From contig NC_081405.1 in the NCBI RefSeq assembly GCF_030272615.1, forward strand, positions 474,875,508 through 474,939,507: DNA of 64,000 bases, given 5' to 3'. The stretch is from Cryptomeria japonica. Taxonomy: Eukaryota > Streptophyta > Pinopsida > Cupressales > Cupressaceae. Numbering within the stretch: position 1 is the stretch's first letter; each line of letters begins with the position of its first letter. The position numbers and the translations under genes are program-made. This document shows, piece by piece, positions 24,453 to 36,500 of the stretch. The notes below the pieces were generated by a model that searched no databases, was not told the DNA's origin, and saw only the letters and a program-made list of their open reading frames with translations.

Positions 24453-25960
24453 TTGATGGCTCTTAATGTCTCTCTCAACAGCTCCCCCACCCCTGCTAGT
24501 TTGAATTCTTCCCTCCCCTTTGCGCCTAGCATTCCCCCTCCTACCTCAGCTACTACGATGGGAGCTTCCATCCTGTCTAGGGATCCCACTCTGATTGCCT
24601 CTCCTGGCATTACTGCGGCACTTGTAAACCCCATGAGATTTATCACCTCGGATCTTTCCCGTGGTGTGGTGGTTGTTTCTGGTAAACACACTTCAGACAC
24701 TACTCCCCTTGTGGGGAAACGCAGCTTTGCTTGTGTGGCTCATTCAGCAGCTCCCTCCTCCAATGTTGTATGCTCGCTCCCATGTGCCAAGACGTCCCTT
24801 ATGATTGTCTGTGGAGAGGATTTGGTGGATAACATTGGATTTTATCAACGTTGTGCCCTGGTGTGCAGATTTTCTAGGGTTTGGCCATCTCTACCGAATC
24901 TTCACCGCTAGGTAAGTGACTCTGGGAAACCCTTGGTCGCTTACAACATTGAACCGTTTCCTTGTGCTAAGGGATTCTTTATTGCCTCCTTTACTTCCTC
25001 AAAGGATAGGGATTTGGTCCTCGGTAAGGTGTGGGCTCGGGACGCCCACTCTCTCTCGATCAAACCCTGGACTATTGCTTTTAACCCTCTAACTGAACCA
25101 CTAAATGTGCATCCAGTATGGGTCCACCTTCCGAATCTCCCTCTCCATTTTTGGGAGCAGTCGTGCTATGAGGCTATTGGCAACTTTGTTGGTCACTTTT
25201 TGATGGTGGACGAGGACACCTCCTCTATGGGTCGCTCCACATTTGCCCGAATTTTGGTCGACATTGATATTGTTGCACCACTCCCTGGTGATGTGGTACT
25301 TGTGGTTGGGGACTGGCCATGGACACAACCACTCGATTTCGAGGGCCTCCCCTTCCATTGCCAAAAATGCTTTGCCACTGGCCACTTGGCCTCAGACTGC
25401 TCATTTTCTCGTCGACGAGGGGTTCCCACCTAGTGAAAGGACGCTTACCCTAGACCATTTGATGGTTTACGCTTTGGAGGGACTCTTTGATGGCTCGGGT
25501 GAAGGTTCTCTTGTTGCTCAACTTGATTTGCAGTCTAACCCTGTGACCCCCTTGTGCTCAAATGCTACTGGTATCTCTCCTGATATAGCTTCGGTCCTTG
25601 CTTATGTGGCCCCCTTGCAACCAACAGAAATCATCGTTGGTCTACCTTCTGCTGACTCCTTTCCGAATAATTCACAGTCCACAGACCCTAATGACTCCAT
25701 TGCTTGGACGATGGTTCATCGTCGACGGAAAGGGAAATCCTCTCTCCCCCTCCCCCCCACTTCTTCCCCCATTATTGGGTCGGATGTCTCTGTGCCCCCC
25801 TGAGTGGGGCTAAGTTTGTATTGTTTTTACAGGGTTTCTTCACCTGCTTGTTTAGCTTGAATTTTTGGTTTTTTGGATAGTCCTGGACTATGTAAAGGGT
25901 TGGCACCCTAGTTAATGCTACTTTGTTAATCAAAAACATCTATAATATATAGGTTTTCAA
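24453..25960 (+). pseudogene. LINE ORF1 (DUF4283 + CCHC) without ORF2
   Basis: One frame runs 24453-25433 and is broken only by a TAG at 24909-24911. It carries a Ser/Pro-rich N-terminus, a DUF4283-type region (about 24820-25270) and a CCHC knuckle (CQKCFATGHLASDC, about 25357-25398). A frame change near 25410-25430 leads into 25804, which includes an SIAWTMVHRRRKGKS stretch typical of plant L1 ORF1 ends. ORF1 proteins bind LINE RNA. The sequence then passes straight into a 3' end (CTACTTTGTTAATCAAAAAC) and an A-run near 25961-25971. ORF2 with endonuclease and RT is absent, so this is a deletion derivative. Confidence 0.75.
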
Positions 25961-25971
25961 ACAAAAAAAAA

Positions 25972-28939
25972 ATCAAGGAAGAAAATAATGATACAATTAC
26001 TCTTTTAAGTAGTTAGGATTGACATTGATATAGAGTTACATCCATTATTGTTTCAATTTGTTGCTAAATTCATTTCTAGAAAAGATTTCATTGATTGGAC
26101 TACCCTCAACACTAATAATCTCCACTCTAGAAATCATCTAGTTGAAGTAGTTTTAAAAGACTTCATATTTGGTGCATGCCTTGGCAAGAAGGACAAAAAA
26201 TGTTTGGCTTGAAAAAATAGGTGGCATGAGTTCATGTAGGTAGTTGGTATATTAATATTATCCCTAACTAGTGATAAATCAAAGAAATGAGAATTTTAGG
26301 AGGTTGCATAATGCCTTTATATTCACCATTATATGAATGCTTGAGAATGACAAAACAAAAAGAATGTCTCTTGAAACAATGTAATAGTGTCAAAAAAATG
26401 ATAAATTGGTATGATTAGTTTAGCTCCTTCGCTTATATAAAAAATGTAGGTTTTTTCAAGAATGCCACATGAACTCTCAAATCTATTTCAATGATTGAAA
26501 AAATTATTAGAAGTATATAAGCAAGGCACTAAGGTTCAAAAGATGTGTATACTTGGAAGGTGTACTAGTTTAATCGACCAATCTGCTAGAAATGTGGGTA
26601 TTGAATTATCCCTCTTGATGCTTAGGCCATACAAAGGGATTCATTCAAGTGTATTGAAATGTTCAAAGCCATCATCATGCATCAACCCCATTTGGAGGAT
26701 TTGTGGGTGAACTGCACCAATAAAATAGAGGTGCATAAGAGGTCCTACTTACACAAGACTATAGCACAAACAAGGATACACTAAATTGCCAAAGTGCCTC
26801 AAGAATAATACGATAAGGGTGATACATTAATCTCTCATATAAGCTATTTTTTTTATCAACCTCTACCCACATGAGATTGGAATGTTAGAGAACTTTAAAA
26901 TATAGAAGCTAGGATTTATATAGTGTCAAAAAGAGTAAGTGGTTGAGGAAGCAAAGAAGAACTTTCAAAACGAAATGCATCTCGACAAAGTAGTGATGGT
27001 ATTGAATGAGGAGGAAGAAGGACAAGAAGAATAGGAAGTAAGGCTAGCTGGGAAGAAGTCTCCCAAATTTAAATTTGTGCTCAAATTCAAATAAACTATA
27101 ACAAGGGAAGACTCAAGGTATGGATATTTATCCTACCCATCACAATCCTCCCAATGAAATTGCTTAGATTTTACAAGCTATGCTAGCTCAAACAAATGAA
27201 CTTGTATTGTCCTCTCCTAAAGAAGCCTTCAAGTCACCATCCCAATCTTCTTTGACTTTGCTTCTCAATACTCAACTTAAAAAAAATTCATGGTCTAGTC
27301 CTTAGAGGAATGATATAAGACCTTTATTCAATGCCCAATAAAAATAACAGTATCTTCTAGCAAGGCCCCATCACCTTTACCTAAAATTCCTACCCCTCAT
27401 CTTGTTGTAAATGATAAAAAAAAACTAGCAACACTTTGATTGTATCCAACCTAGTAAAACACAAGCCATGCATACCCCTAAGTTGTTTGACTAAATCATT
27501 TAGAAAAGGAAAAGAGTATTTATGTCGACATTGGACAATCTTACTCAACTAGAAGCTATGTTTCCAAAGTAAAATCTTCCATCATAATTGACAGTTCAAG
27601 AAATAAACAAGCTCAAATTATCACACCAATGTCAAATATTCCTAAAGTAGACATGCAATCTTCTAATTATATCATTACCATTATTAGTTGAGGAAAGTCA
27701 TCAAGGGACATGATTAATCACTCTAGTGACCATGGACATGACCTTCCCACAATAGAAGAGATTCATTATATAGTGCAAAAGGTCACTCAACTGAATGCTA
27801 AAGCAAAGGCATTTCTCAAGAACATAAGCTCCTTGTGAGATGAGAGATGGGAGGCTATTTTGGTTGATGTGTACAATATTATGTGTAAGCTTACCAATTG
27901 AAGCTAAATGGGCAAGGCCAAATGAAACATATCAATCAATGAACAAATGATATTTGTTTGATTCTCATGCATTTAATTCTTCTATTTATTGGCTATTGTA
28001 CTCTACACAGTAACATTAAATAATACATTTCAATTTATGAGATGTATACATTATAAAGTGTTGTATAATTTGTCTATAATGTCTTTGCTGGTTACACCTT
28101 CAATTTTGAGGTGTACATATGCAGCATTTGTCTCACTTAGTGCACTTGGTCGATTAGGTGAGTGTTGTAGTGTTTAGGTGTAGTATTTTTGTGGTCAAAA
28201 CAAGAGTATGAATGTCACAAACACTACAAATTGTTAATGAATCGCTAGAGAAAGCAATTATATATAAGGGTGTGAAGCATAAGAACAAAGTAGTTCATCA
28301 TTTTATCTCAGTTGTGAGATAGAAGGCATAAGGAGGAAGGCATTCAATAGTTCTAGTTCACCGAGAACTCTAGACCTTTCTCTCCAACACATCACTCCAA
28401 AGAGCCATGAAAAACTTATTAGTGAAATCAAACATGATGACAAGAAAATTTTCTCCATAGTTGAAGTACTCTACTACCATAATCAATTAAACAAGGAGAT
28501 GGATCAATTGAAGGATTAATCTTTGGTTTCAAGTACCCTTAGCAAAAAAATATTTAGGTACTATATGTAAAATATTTTCAAAAATTAATGTAAGAGACGC
28601 TTTAGATAATTTTTAGATCACTAAATATTTTACGTTTTCTAAATATTGTCTAAAGTTAATTTACAACTAGACTAATAAGATCTTTAAGCACATTACAATT
28701 CACATAATATTGCAACACATAAATCTAACATTTAAGGTTTGATTTACTTAACACTACAAATTCTTAGCCATCTAAGAAACTCTAGCCCAATAGAATAGGC
28801 AACAATAATAAAATAAAATAAAGTTTATATGACATCTTTATAATTTTGCCTCTACAAATCGTATTTGAACAAAAAGATTATCATTATAATTGAACTTTGT
28901 ATTGTTTTTTTGTCTCATCTTCGTTACTAATCCTTGTCC
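25972..28939. other. no intact gene; decayed repeat DNA
   Basis: Scattered plus-strand readings at 26490-27860 look protein-like (for example near 27520-27830) but are broken by many stops and match no family I can name. At about 28245-28330 a TATATAAGG box is followed by sequence resembling an LTR R/U5 region, which could be a decayed solo LTR. Evidence is weak. Confidence 0.35.
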
Positions 28940-29073
28940 ACAAATCTTCAGGTGAATTAGTATGGAGAATGATTAGTGATAAATCTTTGGAGTGTAATTT
29001 GTTTTCACACGTTTTATCTTTTCTCTTTAATTGTCCTATAAGATTTTAAGAAGACCTTCCTTCATTTTGACAC
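28940..29073. repeat. 134-bp direct repeat, copy 1
   Basis: It starts ACAAATCTTCA and ends TTCATTTTGACAC. It is about 95% identical to copy 2 at 29947-30080 by eye, with the 873 bp between them unrelated to either. The ends do not show TG...CA, so I do not call it an LTR. Confidence 0.85.
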
Positions 29074-29946
29074 TATTGCAGATAGTAAGTGAATACAATA
29101 ATGGGGTCTGCACATGCAAAAAGACCAACCGCCTAGAGCTCACTACTCAATCACAAAATTAGGAGTCACACTGACTACACAGTTGGATGGTTAAATCCAA
29201 TAATAATGTACTGCTTCAATTTAGCATCTTCAATGCCAGATTCAGTACCAGTTTGAGCTCTACGCATGAGGACCAAATACCTTCATGACCTTTAATAACC
29301 TTCCTTCAACCTTCAAATGATATCTGCGTGATTCGCACAAGGATTTGCTTTTTTTCACTCTTCACAATGATCTTCAATATATGCACACTCACACACACTT
29401 CTTCCAAATAAGATTTTACAATTATTTATACAAAACCTAAGACCTAATGATTAGATCGGCTCCCAAAAGATATTACATTTAAATCAATTACAAAATAAGC
29501 CTTGGTGCAATACAATATGTCGACCTCAATACATTTGCACATTATCCAATCAATAAATCATTTCCAAATCATGTCGTGCTGATCTGGAACATGTTTTCCT
29601 ATGCCGGTTCATAACCTGGACCTATCTACTGGTTAAGGCAAATATGTGAACCCGATTAGACCAATATGCAAAACACCAAATGCAAACATCCAATCCATGT
29701 CTTCGACATAACCAAACGATCTCCAGATGATAACAAGTCATCATCAACTTCCTGAGTTGCCGGTGAAACATATACTAGTAACTGTGCATAAGCCAATATC
29801 TATTTCGGGACCACAATGTGTCGGCTCAACAACAAACCAATATAACTAGAGTGCCAAATCAACAATGTAGACCTCCAAAAGATAAGTGTTGACATCAATG
29901 ACAAAACCAATGCAACACATGACGAAGTCATCCATAATACCAACAT

Positions 29947-30080
29947 ACAAATCTTCAAGTAAATTAGTATGGAGAATGATTAGTGATAAATCTTTGGAGT
30001 GTAATTTGTTTTGACACGTTTTATCTTTTCTCTTTAATTGTCCTATAAGATTCTAGGAAGGCCTTCATTCATTTTGACAC
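29947..30080. repeat. 134-bp direct repeat, copy 2
   Basis: This is the second copy of the 28940-29073 block. A short part (GACACrTTTTATCTT) repeats again immediately after it. The spacer 29074-29946 has no recognised gene. Confidence 0.85.
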
Positions 30081-30515
30081 ATTTTATCTTCTCTTTAATC
30101 TTAGGTGGAATGATCCATATCATTCTCTTCTCACTATTATCTTATCTTAGTAAGATGTAATATTTCCTTACGAGCCCTAATTCGTCCTCATTTCAATTTC
30201 AGCTCATGCTTAATTACAGCCTCGGGTTAATCATACTCAGTTCTTAATATATCTAGGGCTTTTACTTAGATTCAATTTATGCACGCACGCACACATATAC
30301 ATTGAAGGATCCACATTTACTTCCATTCAAGCATCTGAAGAGAAAAGTTATGGTTTATGAAAATAAAAAATAATGTCATGACCACTGATAAATAAGTTAA
30401 TGATCCAATTTTAAAAACCCCTTTGCACCTATGTATGACAATGCAAGATTTTCAATCTTCACTCGAATACAATAATTGCAACATGCTACATTCAACTTGT
30501 TTTTACAACAAAATG

Positions 30516-30521
30516 TTTATT
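30516..30521 (-). terminator. poly(A) signal of the PLAC8 gene
   Basis: AATAAA on the minus strand lies 67 bases after the stop codon at 30588. It is the first canonical signal downstream of the last exon. No gene is seen between 30081 and 30515. Confidence 0.5.
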
Positions 30522-30587
30522 CAAGTAAATTGCTTTTAAGCAGGCAAAAAAACGTTACAAAAAGATACAGCCAAGTTAGTCTCACTT

Positions 30588-33500
30588 TCATGGCACTTGC
30601 ATCTGTGCATGGTTTTGGTGCTCGTTGTTCTCAACAAAACCAGAATTCATATTCTCAGAAGCATGCATTTCTTGAGGAACAGGTGGATTTATGAGAGTCA
30701 TTGGAATCACAATATCTTCTGACAAGTGACCTTGCATTTCTCGATGTTCTTGACAGAGTGCACACCAATGCATGCAACAATGGACCATACATGGATCGCA
30801 TGGTGAATTCTGCAAAAGCAGGTCAAATAAGTTGTATGTTTGTCACTATCTAAGCTATATAAAATGAGAGTAATATACTTAAATTCACTGGAAGCGGTTG
30901 AGGATAAAGGGGGGTTAGTTATTAGCTTCACCACTTCCATTTTGGAACATCCACTCTCTGAGTGTAATGGATAGGCTAAAGATGCTCACATGCCACACTA
31001 CATAGAACTCTCAACAAAGCAAAAAGGCAACATTGAACTCTCAACAGGAAAAGAATGCCAAAAAGGTTGTTGCTGCTCATGCTCAAAAGGCTCATACGTT
31101 ATAAAGGATTCTATTCATGTTAGGTTTCATATTGCTCCCTATCACATGAGACACCTCCAAGGACATTCCAATTGAACAGGAAATATCTTAGGTTTCAGTA
31201 CATTCAGACATGAAACAGTACAAATGCACATCCATGCACGTTTTGAGAAGGGATCTTTCTGACAGATAATTGCAGGCTTTCTGGACTTTGCCAGTGAATA
31301 GCAGTAATTTAGGGACTATAAAGTACTGCTGTATTAAGATAATGGCATCCATTGAAGGTTCCTTTGTTTGATTTTGGGAGCACATTGACATTGAAACTGT
31401 TGCATTTTCAGACAGGAGCAATAGCCTGCCTTGAAGGTTCCTTTGCTTGATTTTAGGAGTTAGTACTTGGCATGCCCTGCTGGGAACAACCATAACAATC
31501 CTTAATTAGCTTAGCAGATGGAATTTAAATATCAGGATTCCAAAGCCTGTTTGAAACGTTTGCAGCTGTTCCCCTGTTTTTTTTCTGTGATGTGTTGCAT
31601 GTTTGTTTATCACATTGACGTGCATGGTTTGCCACTCAACTTTGACAAAACACGTCATTTTTGTTATTTCATGAAAGCATAACTTATAAGGAAAATAATT
31701 GCATTAATGTTCAAAGAAATAAAGGTATCAACAACTAGGGCAAGAAGTAATGCAGGAAAAGAAGTTTGTTACAATAAGCCTACAATTTACCTGAAGGTGA
31801 TATTTCTTCTGTAAGGTTTGCCTAAACAGACCAGTGTATATGCCACACATCCACCATGCAAATAATAAGCCTTCTCCAATCAGAAAAGCACTGTGAGGAT
31901 TAACTCCGTGGAATATAGCTGTCAATAAACCTAAAGCCATGCCACCTTCAACAAAAATTGCATGACAAGTGCAAGGTCTTGTCCAAGGTGTGTCGTCCCT
32001 TAGCCTCTCAATATTACGTCCAAATAATATGCATGGACAGAACAAGCCAAGACAGCCTGGAACAGCATAAAAAATAATGAAATCAATAATTATTATGTAG
32101 AAACGTGAAGAACATGGATGATTTACATGAACCCTATGAAAAATAAATCTTGGCTGTTACAAAATAACAAAATAGCTAATATTTAAGGAACTCAGAACAC
32201 AATAACTATCATCAGATGTATGGCATTTTATAATAACATTTCAACAAAAAGGGTTAAATCTCATAAACTTAAAATATAGAAATTAAAAAAATAAAAACTA
32301 AATATAACACAAAAAAGAACAAGAAGCACACTGATCTATGCAAAAATTTCAAAAACATTAATGATTTAAATGCATAAAAGATAAAACAAATCCATCACTC
32401 CCGAAAGCCTCAGTTACGTATCAAAATTTAAGAAATTAAGAGAAATATCAATCAGTCTGAATGCGCACAATGGAAACCATTAAAACAATATTCCAATATT
32501 CTGCAAAATGTTTTCATAATCCATTATTCAAATAGAATTTTCTGATTAGAATTGATAAATATAGAGATAATGATGTTACAATCTTAAAATTCATGATCAT
32601 GTTTTATCATCTTATCCTGACTATAAGCATCTAACACCCAGTGGCATATATACATCTTTATTGAGATCAATAAGAGGTCTAACCTCACCACACATCATAA
32701 TGCTAATAAAAAGTGTTTCTAGATAGAGCAGTGTAGCAGATTATGTATCGACATTCCCAATCATACTTCATGATGCATCATCAAGAAGAGGAAAAAGATG
32801 TATCGAGATGAAAAAATGTTTCTCTTACAGTTCCCGATGATGGATCATGGAGTGTGATCTGAAACACCAATACAAACTCTAATACACAGTTATAAACTTA
32901 TCCAAATGGAGGCAGATTTTTGCAATCCAAATATATTGACGGAAAGCTTTTTCATCAAATTTGCAGTGGACAAGGTATTTCTCAGTGATTTTCTTGTTTG
33001 GTGCCAAATCTTGTTCATTGAAGTTTGAATCTTGGTTTTACACAATATCATTTTGTTGATCTCTATATGATGTGATAAGTGTATCATTCATGTCATAATA
33101 GGTTATGCAACACATCATTCTATTATCACTTTGACTAGGGACAATTATGAGTCGTGGGCAAAAGGAATCATCACTCATTGTAGATGGCTTAATCTCTTGC
33201 CTTATATTTATGGACTCATTCCTGAGCCAAAAACCAAATTTGGGGAAATAAGAATGATCATATCATAGGGTTGATTGATTGTAGTATCAATCAGAGCTTC
33301 TTCTATGATATCTACCCCAAGTTCAAAGGTATTCAGTGCCCACACACAGTTTGGACTATTATTTGGGAGATTTTTGGAGATCCATTGTTCCTCCATCCCC
33401 AAGATGATTTTGCTTCAAATTGTCTTCTCCCACTTGATGATGTTGACAAATTTCCTTTGATGATGGGACCTTAGAGGAATTTGAATATGATGCAGCACTT

Positions 33501-36500
33501 GAAAGTTACGATGATCCAATGACTCCACCTGCAACTCCTACTTTTTTAGTTGAGATAACACATTCACCTTTTGTTGGTGATTCTGATGATCCATTGCAAC
33601 AACAGGTATCTATTTGTCTTCCTAATTGGGATCCCTATTTGCTAGACATCGGTTCATTGTTTGTGGAGTCTCACATTTCGTATTTGGGAGACATACTTGA
33701 CGGGATTTCTCTTCTTTTAGATAATAGTTTCATCACAGTTGGAGATTCCTCTACATTGTATTTGGAGATTGACATTCATGAGTTTCCTCCACTTGATTTG
33801 TCACATTTCATGGTTCAATTTGATCATGCTTACGTGATGGCTTCTTCGAGCATGGAGACTCCTATTCAATTTTCAAAGGCATTTCTCCTATTTGATGATA
33901 GTCGTGGCACCAGTGTTGTCACTTCATCTTTGTGTTTGGAACTTGTTCAAAATCAGTTTCCAGTGGTTCCTTGCTTATCACCTTCTATTGTGATTGGGTG
34001 TGCACCTAATTGGTTTGTGGCATCTACATCATCCAAGGGCATGGCGACATATGAGCAGATTTCAGAGACATAATCATCCTACATTTGGATTCCACTTCCT
34101 AATTCCTATCCAGAATGGGAAGCAATCCTGCATTTGTACTTGGTGTATCTTCTTCCAAAAAGGAGAAATGTTGTCTGTAGGCATTGGACTACGTTTTGTC
34201 TTCAAACACTCACCAATTCTACAAAACATTATCCATTATGGGGGGCCGGGTAATGTAATCTCCTTTCCTTCCAATGGGAGGGTCATTGATTGTATATACA
34301 TGATGTATGTAGTCCTTGGGGGCTGCAATTGAGTCCTCCATACATGCATCTTGTTTTTTTATCTCTGTTGGAGAGGAGTTTTCTCCCATGTGGTTTTCTA
34401 CTTTTCTCCACTTGTGAGAGACTGCATTTGCTTTGTACATGGGTACCTAAAATGGTCTTGTAGCTGAGACCCATATTGCATAATAATCTTCTCCCTAAGT
34501 TGCACTTGAGGGGGTGTTGGAGTAAATAATATTTACTCATGCCTAAGTTTACTTAGACATTTATCATTTTAGTCTTGCATTTAATGTTTCCTAAGTGCAT
34601 TGATATTTGTAGTGTGGTAGTTGATATTTACCTACTCTTACCTACCCTCAGATCCTATTGAGACACGTCATCTTGTGCTCTCAACTCTCTCGCCTTTTGC
34701 TTTATAAAGAGGCTCATTGTACATTGTTTTGCATCTCAAATCAATTCATCTCTTCGGTGAAATATTTGTTTCTCTATGAAGGTTATGTTACAGGTTGTGC
34801 TCTTACTCCAACATGGAACAAGGGCATTAATGTCCCAAAAATCAATGCTTTCTCTCTAAAAAATTCTCTTAATAACTAATCTTGCCTTATACCTCTCAAA
34901 AAAACAATCAGAAATTAATTTGTCTATAATCCCTCTTGCATTTCACAATGCTCTTCCCTTGAGAATATGGAACAAACCTTCAAATCTTATTCTTTATCAA
35001 GGAGTTGCCTTCTTCCACCATAACCTCCTCTCATTCATCTCTATCATTGACCAGCATATAGGATTGTGGATCACAAAGGTCCATAACCCTAGTCACAAAA
35101 AAATTAGCCTGATTTCCACTTCAGGTCTTCCAGCTAGTAATCTCATTCTCCGTATCATCCTTAGTATCCTTAAGAATGATAACATCCCACAATTGGGACA
35201 AAGAACCTGTTGTGACCATTTCACACATCGCCCCATCGCAAATGGGGACCCCCTCTTTTTGCTTGTTTTTCGCTCGCTTTTGCTTTCGTTTTAGGGTTTT
35301 GTTAGTCGATTGGTTGTCTGGATTTAGGGCCAAGCCTTAGGGTTTTAAATTCTGCCTTTTCAAGCCAAAATCCAGTCGTTTTTGAGAGCTTTTGAGCTTC
35401 CTTTTCTAGAATGCAAATTTTGAATGCCATAAATTCGCCAAAATAGTCTAATTTTCAATTGGAATGTTCATGCAGAGCTTAAATTTGTCTAAGTATTGAC
35501 TGTCAATATGAATTTTTTTGTCCAATTGAATATTTTGACCAAATTTTGACTTTTTTGATTTTTGATCCTGGGCATTGGAATTGATTTGTTTTCGCCTCGT
35601 GAAGTGTTAAAATGTGAAAAATCTTGTTATTTTGGCCTGTAGGAGCAAAATCGCTCCTGTCCCTCAGTGAAGGACGGGAGCTCATTTTCAAATATCTCAT
35701 CGTCCTTGCAGAGTCCAGGCAAATTTCAAGTTGGAAGTGATGGAGAGCGGCGAGATCTTTCCATTGAATATAAATTGAAGATTTTCATGAGCACAGAAAT
35801 GCCTCCAGGAGGAAAATCGCTCCTGTCCCTCAGTGAAGGACCGGGGCTACAATTCAAATTTCGCCTTGTCCTTGCAAGATTTAGAAAACTTAACAATTTG
35901 AAAGGGTCCGAAGGAAGATGCTTTGCCAAATGAATATAATTTGAAATGCAAAAACGAAGGATAATGACCTATATTGACTAAATCGCTCCTGTCCCTCTCC
36001 AGGGGACCAGGGCGAGGTACCTTGTAGCTCTCGTCCCTCTCCCAGGGACTAGAGCAATTTCCTTCATTATGCAAAATCCAAACAAGGGTCAAGGCAAGTT
36101 TACGTTCAAAAACAAGGGAAAACATGAGATGAACGCATTGAATATAAATTGAAGATTTTTGGGACGTCCATACCAGTGTTAAATGCCTAGTTCGCTCCTG
36201 TCCCTCAGGAAGGGACCAGAGCGATTTTTGATATAATTGCTTTTCTTGCAAGGTTACAAACAATGTCAAGGCATGAACGAATAGAGTGAAGAAGGACGAG
36301 TCCGTTGAATATAAACTTGGAACCTAGCAAAGTGAGATAGTGGCCACAAAGGGAGGATCGCTCCTGTCCCTCTCCAAGGGACCAGGGCGATACAATGGTG
36401 ATGATACTTCCTACGCAAGTTCAAGGTCGTTCCTCCAAAGTTCAAGGTCGACACAAGTCAAGACAAGGTGGCGAGGGACGTTTCAAGGCATTTTCAATCA

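Noticed and set aside
28940-30080. Small LTR element (TRIM) with 134-bp terminal repeats
   Set aside because: Repeat ends are not TG...CA and no primer binding site or polypurine tract was seen.
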